This document shows positions 53,202 to 62,303 of a stretch of DNA of 64,000 nucleotides, piece after piece; positions within the stretch are counted from its first letter, which is position 1; each line of letters begins with the position of its first letter. The stretch is from Paenibacillus sp. sptzw28 (GTDB lineage Bacteria; Bacillota; Bacilli; Paenibacillales; Paenibacillaceae). The stretch is from assembly GCF_019550795.1 (NCBI RefSeq), contig NZ_CP080545.1, forward strand, positions 3,010,001 through 3,074,000, given 5' to 3'. The translations under genes were made by a program, and so were the position numbers. A model generated the notes under the pieces. The model was not told the origin of the DNA. It saw nothing but the letters and a program-made list of their open reading frames with translations, and did not search any database.

Positions 53202-54179
53202 ATGGCTCAAATGAATATGAAAGAAGCGATCCGCGACGCAATGCGCGTCGAGTTGAAAAATGATCCGAACGTAGTCGTCTTCGGAGAAGACGTCGGTAAA
53301 GTCGGCGGCGTATTCCGTGCGACCGAAGGTTTGCAGGGCGAGTTCGGCGAGGACCGCGTATTCGATACGCCTCTTGCCGAATCGGCTATCGCGGGTATGG
53401 CTGTCGGGATGGGCATTCAAGGCTTCCGTCCGATAGCGGAAATTCAGTTTGTCGGCTTTATTTTTGAAGCGCTTGACCAAATGTTTGTTCAGGCGGCGCG
53501 TATGCGCTACCGTTCCGGCGGACGCTACAACGCTCCTATCGTATTCCGCACTCCTTTCGGCGGCGGCGTTAAAGCTGCCGAGCTGCACACGGATGCGCTT
53601 GAAGGCCTTGCTCTGCAAACGCCGGGAATTAAAGTGATCGTACCGTCGAACCCTTACGATGCAAAAGGTTTGCTCGTTTCCGCGATCCGCGATAACGATC
53701 CTGTCTTCTTCATGGAGCATTTGAACCTGTACCATGCATTCCGTCAAGACGTGCCCGAAGATGCTTACACGGTGCCGATCGGCAAAGCGAATGTCGTCCG
53801 TGAAGGCAGCGATGTAACGATTATCGCTTACGGCATGATGGTTCATACAGCTGTGAAAGCGGCTGAAGAACTGGAAAAGAACGGTGTAAAAGCGGAAGTG
53901 ATCGACCTTCGCACACTGATGCCGCTCGATATCGACACCATCGTTGCCTCGATTCAAAAGACAAACCGAGCAATCGTCGTTCAGGAAGCGCAGAAATCAT
54001 CAGGCGCCGCGGCGGAAATCATTGCCCAAATTAATGAAAAAGCGATTCTTCATCTCGAAGCCCCCGTCCTGCGTGTGGCCGGTCCCGATACGGTCTATCC
54101 TTTCGCGCAAGTGGAAGACGCGTGGCTGCCGAGCACGGCGCGCGTTATTGCAGCAGTGAACAACGTTTTGAACTTCTAA
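53202..54179 (+). CDS. pdhB: Pyruvate dehydrogenase E1 component, beta subunit
   Basis: 325 residues, transketolase-like pyrimidine-binding domain ([34 protein letters not shown]) and C-terminal domain ([17 protein letters not shown] segment and [12 protein letters not shown]). It completes the E1 tetramer. Ribosome site GAGGAGGA. Confidence 0.96.
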   Translation: MAQMNMKEAIRDAMRVELKNDPNVVVFGEDVGKVGGVFRATEGLQGEFGEDRVFDTPLAESAIAGMAVGMGIQGFRPIAEIQFVGFIFEALDQMFVQAARMRYRSGGRYNAPIVFRTPFGGGVKAAELHTDALEGLALQTPGIKVIVPSNPYDAKGLLVSAIRDNDPVFFMEHLNLYHAFRQDVPEDAYTVPIGKANVVREGSDVTIIAYGMMVHTAVKAAEELEKNGVKAEVIDLRTLMPLDIDTIVASIQKTNRAIVVQEAQKSSGAAAEIIAQINEKAILHLEAPVLRVAGPDTVYPFAQVEDAWLPSTARVIAAVNNVLNF

Positions 54180-54241
54180 TTGACTTATTACAATAGATCG
54201 AATCAGACAGGTCGATGAGACCTGGAAGGAGGTCACGGGAC

Positions 54242-55591
54242 GTGGCGAAATTTGAGTATCGGTTCCCGGAGCTGGGCGAAGGGCTGCATGAAGGCGAAAT
54301 CGTAAAAATGCACATTAAACCCGGAGATACGGTAACCGACGAAGATATTATTATGGAAGTGCAGAACGACAAGGCGATTGTGGAAGTGCCCTGCCCGGTA
54401 AACGGCAAGGTGCTTGAAGTGCTTGTCAAAGACGGGCAAGTATGCCACGTCGGGGATATTGTTGCCGTTATTGATGCTGAAGGCGAAGTTCCGGAACAAG
54501 CGGCTCCGGCTAACCAAAGCCACGCAGCGCCTGAGGCTGCGAAAGAGCCGGCGAAGACCGAGCTGCCTAAGACCGGCGCTGCCGATACGGCGAAAGACGC
54601 AGCTCCCGAAGCGGCTGATAAAGCGGCAGCTCCGGCTCCTGCCAAAGCTGCAGGCGGCCTGGTTCTGGCGACGCCAAGTGTGCGTAAATTTGCGCGTGAG
54701 AAGGGCGTAGACCTATCCGGAGCAGCAGGCTCTGGCAAAAACGGCCGTATAACGCGTGAAGACGTTGAGGCATTGGCGGCAGGCGGCGGTAAAGCTCCTG
54801 CGGCAGCGCAAGCTGGCGCTCAAGACGCGGCAGCGGGCGCAGCACAAGTTGAATCCAAACCGGCGAATGTGACGACTATTGCCGGCGATCGTACGGAAGA
54901 GCGCTTGCCGTTCAAGGGCATCCGCAAGGTGATTGCAAATGCAATGTCCAAGTCGGTCTACACTGCGCCGCATGTAACATTAATGGATGAAGTCGACGTT
55001 ACCGAGCTCGTGGCACTGCGCACGAAAGCGAAGCCGGTTGCGGAGAAGAAGGGCGTCAAGCTGACGTACCTGCCGTTTATCGTCAAAGCGCTCGTCGCGG
55101 CCTGCCGTCAGTTCCCGATTGTGAACTCGACGCTGGATGAAGAAGCGCAGGAAATCGTGTACAAGAAATACTACAACATCGGTATTGCAACGGATACCGA
55201 TAACGGTCTGATCGTTCCCGTTATTCCGGATGCGGACCGCAAGAACGTCTGGATGATCGCCGACGCGATCAAGGATCTTGCCGTACGCGGACGCGAAGGC
55301 AAGCTCACTCCGAACGAAATGAAAGGCAGCACCATTACAATTACGAATATTGGTTCCGCAGGCGGCATGTTCTTCACACCGGTCATCAACTTCCCGGAAG
55401 TAGCGATTCTCGGTACCGGCCGCATCTCGGAAAAGCCGGTTGTCAAGAACGGTGAAATTGTCGCAGCATCCGTAATGGCCCTCTCGCTCAGCTTTGATCA
55501 TCGTCTCATCGACGGCGCAACAGCTCAGAATTTCTTGAATTACATCAAGCAGCTGCTCGCCGATCCACAATTGCTTGTTATGGAGGTGTAA
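54242..55591 (+). CDS. pdhC: Dihydrolipoamide acetyltransferase E2 of pyruvate dehydrogenase
   Basis: 449 residues. One lipoyl domain with the lipoylated Lys in [11 protein letters not shown], an Ala/Pro-rich linker (about 85-135), the E1/E3-binding domain ([17 protein letters not shown]), a second Ala-rich linker, and the catalytic domain ending with [16 protein letters not shown] 54242 follows AAGGAGG; upstream codons in the frame are not conserved. Confidence 0.96.
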   Translation: MAKFEYRFPELGEGLHEGEIVKMHIKPGDTVTDEDIIMEVQNDKAIVEVPCPVNGKVLEVLVKDGQVCHVGDIVAVIDAEGEVPEQAAPANQSHAAPEAAKEPAKTELPKTGAADTAKDAAPEAADKAAAPAPAKAAGGLVLATPSVRKFAREKGVDLSGAAGSGKNGRITREDVEALAAGGGKAPAAAQAGAQDAAAGAAQVESKPANVTTIAGDRTEERLPFKGIRKVIANAMSKSVYTAPHVTLMDEVDVTELVALRTKAKPVAEKKGVKLTYLPFIVKALVAACRQFPIVNSTLDEEAQEIVYKKYYNIGIATDTDNGLIVPVIPDADRKNVWMIADAIKDLAVRGREGKLTPNEMKGSTITITNIGSAGGMFFTPVINFPEVAILGTGRISEKPVVKNGEIVAASVMALSLSFDHRLIDGATAQNFLNYIKQLLADPQLLVMEV

Positions 55592-55594
55592 GCC

Positions 55595-57010
55595 ATGGTA
55601 GTAGGTGACGCTTCACTCGATATCGATACTCTGGTAATCGGTGCAGGACCCGGCGGTTACGTGGCGGCTATTCGTGCCGCCCAGCTCGGGCAAAATGTGC
55701 TTGTCGTGGATAAACAGTATGTTGGCGGCGTATGTTTGAATGTAGGGTGTATTCCATCCAAAGCACTGATCTCCGCTTCCCATCAGTATGAATCGATTAA
55801 TCACGCTTCGGCTTTCGGTATTACGGCTTCCGACGTGAAGGTCGAATGGAGCAAGGTCCAGGAATTCAAGAACGGCGTGGTCAAGAAATTGACCGGCGGC
55901 GTGGCAACCTTGCTTAAAGCGAACAAGATTCAATATTTCAGCGGTGAAGTAATGTTCATCAACGAGAACGAAGCGCGCGTATTCAACGAACAGGAAGCAC
56001 CCCGCTATCGTTTCAAGAACTGCATCATTGCTACCGGATCCCGTCCGATCGAGCTGAAAGCATTCCCATACGGCGGCCGCATCGTCTCCTCGACAGAGGC
56101 GCTGTCGCTGCCGGAAATTCCGAAGAGCCTTGTTGTAATCGGAGGCGGCTATATCGGAATCGAGCTTGGTCAAATGTATGCCCGTTTCGGCACGAAAGTT
56201 ACGGTTATTGAAGGTTCCGATACGATCCTTCCGGGCTTTGACAACGATATGTCCTCGCTCGTCGCCAAGAAGCTTAAAGGCGCCAAGGCAGAAATCATCA
56301 CCGGCGCTCAAGCGAAAAGCGCGGACCAAACGGACAGCAGCGTTACCGTCACGTACACGGTCGGCGGCGAAGACAAGCAGGTGACGGCAGACTATTTGCT
56401 CGTCACAGTAGGACGACGTCCTAACACCGACGGCGAGCTTGGTCTTGATCTGATCAATATCAAGATGACCGATCGCGGACTGATCGAAGTCGACGGTCAA
56501 TGCCGTACGAACATTCCTCATATCTATGCAATCGGCGATATCATCGAGGGCCCGGCGCTTGCGCACAAAGCAATGTACGAAGGCCGCGTCGCAGCTGAAG
56601 CTATCTCTGGAGAGCCAAGCCAAATTGATTACAAATGTATTCCGCTCGTCGTATTCTCCGATCCGGAATGCTCAAGTGTCGGTTACAGTGAGAAAGAAGC
56701 GAAAGAAAAAGGCCACAACGTCAAGGTAGGTAAATTTCCGTTCAATATTAACGGCCGCGCATTGTCGCTCGGCGTTAAAGAAGGCTTTGTAAAAATCATT
56801 GCCGACGCTGATAACGGCCTGGTGCTCGGCGCACAAATCGCCGGTATAGAAGCATCTAACATGATCGCAGAGCTTGGTTTAGCCATCGAGATGGGCGCAA
56901 CACTCGAAGATATCGCGCTCACGATTCATGCTCATCCGACGCTGGGAGAAATTGTTCTTGATGCGGTCGAAATGGCCCTTGGTCACCCGATACACGCAGT
57001 CGGCAAGTAA
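55595..57010 (+). CDS. pdhD: Dihydrolipoyl dehydrogenase E3
   Basis: 471 residues. FAD motif VIGAGPGGYVAAIRAAQ, redox disulfide GGVCLNVGCIPSK, NAD motif VIGGGYIGIELGQ, AIGDIIEGPALAHKA and active-site HAHPTLGE. It reoxidises E2 lipoyl groups. Starts 3 nt after pdhC with its own GGAGG. Confidence 0.97.
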   Translation: MVVGDASLDIDTLVIGAGPGGYVAAIRAAQLGQNVLVVDKQYVGGVCLNVGCIPSKALISASHQYESINHASAFGITASDVKVEWSKVQEFKNGVVKKLTGGVATLLKANKIQYFSGEVMFINENEARVFNEQEAPRYRFKNCIIATGSRPIELKAFPYGGRIVSSTEALSLPEIPKSLVVIGGGYIGIELGQMYARFGTKVTVIEGSDTILPGFDNDMSSLVAKKLKGAKAEIITGAQAKSADQTDSSVTVTYTVGGEDKQVTADYLLVTVGRRPNTDGELGLDLINIKMTDRGLIEVDGQCRTNIPHIYAIGDIIEGPALAHKAMYEGRVAAEAISGEPSQIDYKCIPLVVFSDPECSSVGYSEKEAKEKGHNVKVGKFPFNINGRALSLGVKEGFVKIIADADNGLVLGAQIAGIEASNMIAELGLAIEMGATLEDIALTIHAHPTLGEIVLDAVEMALGHPIHAVGK

Positions 57011-57044
57011 TATGGGCTTTTGAGCTTTGGTTAAGATAGTTAGC

Positions 57045-57083
57045 AAGAGGTCACGAGCCGCTGCAGCGGCCGGGCCTCTTTTT
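57045..57083 (+). terminator. Terminator of the pdh operon
   Basis: AGAGG/CCTCT outer pairs with an inner CCGCTGCAGCGG palindrome, then a T5 run. Confidence 0.75.
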
Positions 57084-57120
57084 CTAATTGCAGCGCTAAT
57101 TTCTCAAAGGAGGCCGTTCA

Positions 57121-57615
57121 ATGGACATGGAGCTTGAAAGCAAGCCGGCAAGCGCATCGCGCTCGACGATGGTGCAGTTGATTTTTCCATCCGATACGAA
57201 TTATCACGGTACAATGTTCGGCGGAAAAGTAATGGAGTATATGGATAAAATAGCTGCCATTACCAGTATGCGTCATGCGAGGAAGCCTGTTGTGACAGCC
57301 TCGACGGACAGTCTGGATTTCGTGGCGCCGATCAGAATAGGTGAAGTGATTGAAGTCGGAGCATTCGTAACTTGGACGCATAAGAGCTCAATGGAAGTTT
57401 TTGTTAAAGTTGAGACGGAAAATGTGTACACCGGAGAGCGCAAAACTGCAGTCACGGCTTTTTTTACTTTTGTTTCGCTGGGTGAAGACGGCAAACCCTG
57501 TAAAGTGACGCCCGTAATTCCCGAGACGGAGGAAGAAAAGGCTCTGAATGCTTCTGCCCCGACTCGTTATGCGCTTCGAATGCAGCGAAAACGGGACAGA
57601 CAGATCGGTCATTAA
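57121..57615 (+). CDS. Acyl-CoA thioesterase, YkhA-like hotdog protein
   Basis: 164 residues, single hotdog domain with the helix NYHGTMFGGKVMEYMD followed by DSLDFVAPIRIGEVIEV, characteristic of the YciA/YkhA/BACH thioesterases. It hydrolyses acyl-CoA; chain length is not deducible. AAAGGAGG ribosome site. Confidence 0.9.
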   Translation: MDMELESKPASASRSTMVQLIFPSDTNYHGTMFGGKVMEYMDKIAAITSMRHARKPVVTASTDSLDFVAPIRIGEVIEVGAFVTWTHKSSMEVFVKVETENVYTGERKTAVTAFFTFVSLGEDGKPCKVTPVIPETEEEKALNASAPTRYALRMQRKRDRQIGH

Positions 57616-57664
57616 ATGTTAAAATAGAACGACCAGTGGAATGCAGAAGGGGGATCACTCTGCT

Positions 57665-58459
57665 TTGAGAGCGTATTTGGATTTGCTTCAGGATGTGCTG
57701 GACCACGGAACGTTTAAGGAAGACCGTACGGGAACGGGAACGATATCCGTATTCGGCCGCCAGCTGCGTTTCGATTTAAATATAGGTTTTCCGCTTGTAA
57801 CGACAAAAAGGATTCATGTAAAATCGGTCATTCACGAGCTGCTCTGGTTTCTGAAGGGCGAGACGAACGTCCGTTATTTGCAGGAAAACGGTGTTCGAAT
57901 CTGGAATGAATGGGCCGATGAGAATGGTGATCTCGGACCTGTCTACGGGTCGCAGTGGCGCTTCTGGGAAGCGCCGGACGGCAGACGCATCGACCAGATT
58001 GCGCAGGTGGTGGACTCGATCAAGCGCAATCCGGATTCACGGCGGCATATTGTAAGCGCTTGGAATGTGGCGGAGATCGAGAACATGAAGCTGCCGCCTT
58101 GCCATTATGTTTTTCAATTTTATGTAATTGACGGGAAGCTGTCCTGCATGCTCACCATGCGCTCGTCGGATACGTTTCTCGGTCTGCCCTTTAATATCGC
58201 ACAGTACGCGCTGTTGACCCATATGATCGCCGACCAGTGCGATCTTGGCGTCGGGGAATTTATATATTCCGGCGGCGACGTTCATATATACAGCAACCAT
58301 ATCGAGCAGGTAAAGCTGCAGCTTTCCCGTGAGCCGCTGCCGCTTCCGCGCTTGGTGATTAAGCGAAAGGCTGAATCGATTTTTGATTATAAATTCGAAG
58401 ATTTTGAAATAGCGGACTATCAATATCATCCTACGATCAAAGCGGAAGTAGCGATATAG
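57665..58459 (+). CDS. thyA: Thymidylate synthase
   Basis: 264 residues from TTG 57665, the exact length of the E. coli enzyme. AGAAGGGGGATC lies 10 nt upstream; an ATG at 57641 is in frame but lies at that ribosome site. Catalytic Cys in [12 protein letters not shown], folate/dUMP-binding [18 protein letters not shown] and HIYSNHIEQ. It methylates dUMP using methylene-tetrahydrofolate, leaving dihydrofolate for the next gene product to reduce. Confidence 0.96.
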   Translation: MRAYLDLLQDVLDHGTFKEDRTGTGTISVFGRQLRFDLNIGFPLVTTKRIHVKSVIHELLWFLKGETNVRYLQENGVRIWNEWADENGDLGPVYGSQWRFWEAPDGRRIDQIAQVVDSIKRNPDSRRHIVSAWNVAEIENMKLPPCHYVFQFYVIDGKLSCMLTMRSSDTFLGLPFNIAQYALLTHMIADQCDLGVGEFIYSGGDVHIYSNHIEQVKLQLSREPLPLPRLVIKRKAESIFDYKFEDFEIADYQYHPTIKAEVAI

Positions 58460-58475
58460 GAAGGGGTCGGGTGGC

Positions 58476-58979
58476 ATGACTATAACGATGATTGCGGCAA
58501 TGGCGCACAACAGGGCTATCGGCGTGGACAACAGGATGCCTTGGCGGCTGCCGGCGGAATTAGCTCATTTTCAACGTTCAACACTTGGCAAAACGGTGCT
58601 TATGGGTCGGAAAACGTTCGAATCCCTCGGCAAACCGCTTAAGAACAGGCTAAATGTCGTCCTGACGCGCAGCAGCAGCTGCGTCCCGGAGGGCTGTGAA
58701 GTTGTTAATTCAGTTCAGGAAGCACTTGAACGTTACGCAGCAAGCTCCGACACGGAGCTGGTTGTGATAGGCGGAGCCGAAGTGTATAAGCAGTTTCTGC
58801 CCTATGCGGACAAGCTGCTGCTCACAGAGGTCGAAGCCGAGATTGACGGCGATGCATTTTTCCCTTCTTTTAATGAGAATGAATGGATGGTCACGGACAG
58901 TGAAGCATACTCGAAGGATGAGAAAAATGCATACAATTTTTACATCCGGACTTACGTGCGAAAACCGCGGGGCCATTAA
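58476..58979 (+). CDS. folA: Dihydrofolate reductase
   Basis: 167 residues. NRAIGVDNRMPWRLPAEL carries the Trp and the active-site acidic residue region (Glu in place of Asp in LPAEL), then GRKTFESLGKPL and VIGGAEVYKQFLP for NADPH binding. It regenerates tetrahydrofolate after ThyA; the 16-nt spacing implies one transcript. Confidence 0.96.
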   Translation: MTITMIAAMAHNRAIGVDNRMPWRLPAELAHFQRSTLGKTVLMGRKTFESLGKPLKNRLNVVLTRSSSCVPEGCEVVNSVQEALERYAASSDTELVVIGGAEVYKQFLPYADKLLLTEVEAEIDGDAFFPSFNENEWMVTDSEAYSKDEKNAYNFYIRTYVRKPRGH

Positions 58980-59112
58980 TAAAGCCGGCCATCATTTGAC
59001 GAACGATATGTCATAAAGTGCAAATGATTGTACGGAAAATCCATTTTACGGAATGTGCGCAATTGCTACGATATTGAAATGAGCCTCTATTTGGATATGG
59101 GAAAGTTTGATA

Positions 59113-59141
59113 TTGAATAAACAATGAAATCCCGATATATT
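59113..59141 (+). promoter_or_regulatory. Putative gltD promoter
   Basis: TTGAAT, 17-nt spacer, TATATT, 56 nt before the start. Upstream, an imperfect palindrome CGGAAAAT-CC-ATTTTACG (59033-59050) could be an operator. No GlnR or GltC consensus site was found. Confidence 0.65.
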
Positions 59142-59196
59142 TTAAGAAGATGTTTGCTAGGGGTACCGGGAAACAAGAGATGGAGGATAAGCGATC

Positions 59197-60684
59197 ATGT
59201 CTACACCTACTGGATTTATGGATTACAAGCGCGAACTGCCTGCTGACCGCGACCCGCTAGAGCGGATCAAGGACTGGGAAGAATTTCATAAACATTTCAA
59301 TGAAGACCAACTTCGTACGCAAGGTGCGCGCTGCATGGATTGCGGCACGCCTTATTGCCATACAGGCATTGAGCTTCCCGGCGGAGCTTCGGGCTGTCCC
59401 GTAAACAATCTCATTCCGGAGTGGAACAACCTGATTTACCGCGGACTGTGGCGCGAAGCGCTGGAACGGCTGCATAAAACGAACAATTTCCCTGAATTTA
59501 CCGGCCGTGTATGTCCTGCGCCATGCGAAGGATCCTGTACCGTAGGACTAATCGGTGACCCGGTAACCATCAAGTCGATTGAGCAATCCATCATCGATAA
59601 AGGCTTTGACGAAGGTTGGGTCGTTCCGCAGCCTCCTCAAATGCGCACAGGCAGGAAAGTGGCCGTTGTCGGATCCGGTCCTGCGGGTATGGCCTGCGCC
59701 GCCCAATTGAATAAAGCAGGACATTCGGTTACCGTTTATGAGCGTGCCGACCGTATCGGCGGTTTGCTGGTGTATGGTATTCCAACAATGAAGCTGGATA
59801 AAAAAATCGTGCAGCGCCGCGTGGATTTGCTTGAAGCGGAAGGCGTACAGTTTGTCGTTAACACCGAAATAGGCAAGGATGTTCCCGCTCAGCAGCTTAT
59901 GGACGAGTTCGACGCTGTCGTCCTCTGCGGCGGTGCGACTAAGCCCCGTGAAGTCGATATCGAAGGCCGGGAGCTGGGCGGCATTCATAAGGCTATGGAT
60001 TATTTGAATGGAACGATTAAGAGCTATCTGGATTCGAATTTGACGGACGGCAATTATATTTCCGCCAAAGACAAGAATGTCATCGTCATCGGCGGCGGAG
60101 ATACCGGTACAGACTGTGTGGCGACAGCGCTTCGTCATGGGTGCAAGTCCATCACGCAATTCGGCACCGTTCCAAAAGCTCCTCTGGAGCGCGATCAAGT
60201 GAGAAATCCTTGGCCGCAGTTCCCGAACGTATACACGCTCGATTACGCGCAAGAGGAAGCACGCGCCTTGTACGGACAGGATCCGCGCGCATTCTCCGTC
60301 CTGACAAAGAAATTCGTCGGGGATGAGAACGGGAATGTGAAGGAGCTTCATACTGTCCGCATCGAACGTACGGTTGATGAAACCGGCCGCAGAATTTATA
60401 AAGAGATACCGGGTACCGAGGAGGTTTGGCCTGCCGATCTCGTTATGATCGCAATCGGCTTCGAAGGTCCTGAGAATACGATCATTGAACAGCTCGGCCT
60501 TGAGCAGGACCGCCGAACCAATGTGAAAGCAGAATATGGCAAATACCGTACAAGCGTCGACAAAGTATTCGCCGCCGGCGATATGCGCCGCGGGCAAAGC
60601 CTTGTTGTATGGGCGATCAACGAAGGCCGTGAAGCTGCTCGTGAGGTTGACAGGTTCTTGATGGGAACGACGATGCTGCCATAA
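59197..60684 (+). CDS. gltD: Glutamate synthase (NADPH) small subunit
   Basis: 495 residues. N-terminal iron-sulfur cysteines ([29 protein letters not shown]), FAD motif [20 protein letters not shown] motif [16 protein letters not shown] and the FAD-closing [15 protein letters not shown]. It feeds electrons to GltB for glutamate synthesis. gltB is not adjacent, so it is either elsewhere or this paralogue serves another partner. Confidence 0.94.
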   Translation: MSTPTGFMDYKRELPADRDPLERIKDWEEFHKHFNEDQLRTQGARCMDCGTPYCHTGIELPGGASGCPVNNLIPEWNNLIYRGLWREALERLHKTNNFPEFTGRVCPAPCEGSCTVGLIGDPVTIKSIEQSIIDKGFDEGWVVPQPPQMRTGRKVAVVGSGPAGMACAAQLNKAGHSVTVYERADRIGGLLVYGIPTMKLDKKIVQRRVDLLEAEGVQFVVNTEIGKDVPAQQLMDEFDAVVLCGGATKPREVDIEGRELGGIHKAMDYLNGTIKSYLDSNLTDGNYISAKDKNVIVIGGGDTGTDCVATALRHGCKSITQFGTVPKAPLERDQVRNPWPQFPNVYTLDYAQEEARALYGQDPRAFSVLTKKFVGDENGNVKELHTVRIERTVDETGRRIYKEIPGTEEVWPADLVMIAIGFEGPENTIIEQLGLEQDRRTNVKAEYGKYRTSVDKVFAAGDMRRGQSLVVWAINEGREAAREVDRFLMGTTMLP

Positions 60685-60714
60685 TAATTATTTTATACTT
60701 TATAGCAAATAACT

Positions 60715-60736
60715 AAAGCGCCTTAGGGCGCTTTTT
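60715..60736 (+). terminator. Terminator of gltD
   Basis: AAAGCGCC-TTAG-GGCGCTTT followed by T to a run of five. Confidence 0.9.
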
Positions 60737-60764
60737 AACTTGGATTGAAAGTAGGTGTTGAAGG

Positions 60765-61085
60765 TTGATTCAGTATGGTTCCGATGTGGTGACACAGCTG
60801 CGGTTTGAGGTATTTCATCCCAGAATCGAGCGCCGTGACGATCAATGGGTCGATATTGAGCTGGGACTTGAGCTGTCGCACTTGACGCCGATGCCTGCCG
60901 GGTTAACCGAGTTAACGGCACTCGTCATATGTACAGTAGACGGCGTCATTGCGCAAATAGTCCCTCTTGATGAAGGTTGCGACTGTGAATTTCAATTTAC
61001 CGCCGATGAGAAGGAGCAAATCAGGGCGTTCATCGAACGGCCCGATATTCAGAAAGCGATAACAAATACGGCCTCCCCAAGCTAA
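60765..61085 (+). CDS. Hypothetical protein, 106 aa
   Basis: Not recognised. An acidic, soluble small protein with a single CDC-type cysteine pair (EGCDCEFQF). TTG start directly after GTTGAAGG; there is no in-frame ATG nearby. Codon use resembles real genes here. It could be expressed with the next gene. Confidence 0.6.
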   Translation: MIQYGSDVVTQLRFEVFHPRIERRDDQWVDIELGLELSHLTPMPAGLTELTALVICTVDGVIAQIVPLDEGCDCEFQFTADEKEQIRAFIERPDIQKAITNTASPS

Positions 61086-61169
61086 GGAAACTTGTGGTAA
61101 AATTGAAGGACAGCTGCGCTTATACTTCCGATGCAGTTTTGCTCTTGCAAAACCTTAGGAGGAGTGCCG

Positions 61170-62291
61170 ATGCAAACCACCCCAGTCAATGTGCTTACAT
61201 CAACCGAGATTCGAAACCTTCGTCATTATGTCCATAATAAATATGCCGGCTTGCCTAACGAGCGTCGAGCGGAAATCTTGGCGGACGCGATGCAGCGTAT
61301 TGTCCTTCGTCAACTGCCGGCTTATCCGCCTGATATAAGGTACAAGCTTACCGGCCGGCTTCTGCGGGACATTATAGCCGCCGAGCGGCTTCCAGTCTGC
61401 ACGGAGCACATCTTTAGCGCTTCCTTGTCTTTGGATCTTGAAAGACCGGAATTGTTTGAAGCCCTCCATGCTTGGACGGAACAGCGAATTGGTATTTTTA
61501 TAGATGTCGATGTGTTCCGGAGACTGCTGGCTGAGGCGGTTGAAGCGGCTAAGACGCCGCAATCCGGCACGACCTGGAGTATCCTGGTTGAACTGGCTTC
61601 CATGCATAAGAGAGAAATATCCGTTCATTATGTGAAACGAAGGTCAGAGCCTGGACAGGTTGTTCATTTTCCGCTCACGATAAGACGGCCGAGGGTCAGT
61701 TCAGTTCTGTACAGCCTTCTCTCAGCAGTACTGGTAACCACAACGCTGCTTTACGGCTGGAGCGAACTCTCGCCGGCACCGATATCCAGACTGCAGCCGC
61801 CGATTGTCGTAAGACCCGTCATGCCGCTAAAGACGCTAGACTTGAACGGCCTGCCGGCCGAGCTTCGCTACTCTGAAGTCAACCGGAGTCGGCTGCTGGA
61901 GTATTTGCGGATAAAATCATCACTGCTTGCAGAGCGGCCTTATTTTGAAGCCATTATGTCGACCGCAAAGAATATGAACATTCACCCGCTTCTCTTATTC
62001 GCCATTACGGGGCAGGAGCAAGCATTTGTCCCTAAAGATCATAAACAGGCGAAGAGAATAGCGAACAATCCTTTTAATGTGTTTCACAGCTGGAAGGAAT
62101 ACAATACGACCATAGAACAATCGGCCAATATAGCCGCCAGAACGATATTGAGGATCAGTAAAGACAGACCGGAGGGTAAAGATGCCCTGACCTGGATTAA
62201 CCGGGAATATGCGGAAGACCCGAACTGGTCCAAAGGCGTTAGAAGCATAATGGAAGCGATGAAGCGCTACATAGACACCAGCGAGCGGTAA
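61170..62291 (+). CDS. Membrane-anchored protein with glucosaminidase-like domain
   Basis: 373 residues from ATG 61170 behind AGGAGG. The N-terminal 180 residues are soluble and not recognised. One membrane helix (about 185-203) follows, then a region that resembles the N-acetylglucosaminidase (PF01832-type) fold: YFEAIMSTAKNMNIHPLLLF, GQEQAF with a candidate acid residue, and NNPFNVFHSWKEYNTTIEQS. If the N-terminus is cytoplasmic, the enzyme-like part faces the wall. Peptidoglycan cleavage is an inference. Confidence 0.7.
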   Translation: MQTTPVNVLTSTEIRNLRHYVHNKYAGLPNERRAEILADAMQRIVLRQLPAYPPDIRYKLTGRLLRDIIAAERLPVCTEHIFSASLSLDLERPELFEALHAWTEQRIGIFIDVDVFRRLLAEAVEAAKTPQSGTTWSILVELASMHKREISVHYVKRRSEPGQVVHFPLTIRRPRVSSVLYSLLSAVLVTTTLLYGWSELSPAPISRLQPPIVVRPVMPLKTLDLNGLPAELRYSEVNRSRLLEYLRIKSSLLAERPYFEAIMSTAKNMNIHPLLLFAITGQEQAFVPKDHKQAKRIANNPFNVFHSWKEYNTTIEQSANIAARTILRISKDRPEGKDALTWINREYAEDPNWSKGVRSIMEAMKRYIDTSER

Positions 62292-62303
62292 AGAGGCGAT
62301 CAG

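Noticed and set aside
59033..59050. GlnR/TnrA site upstream of gltD
   Set aside because: The palindrome does not fit TGTNA-N7-TNACA or the GltC ATCTC-N11-GAGAT pattern.
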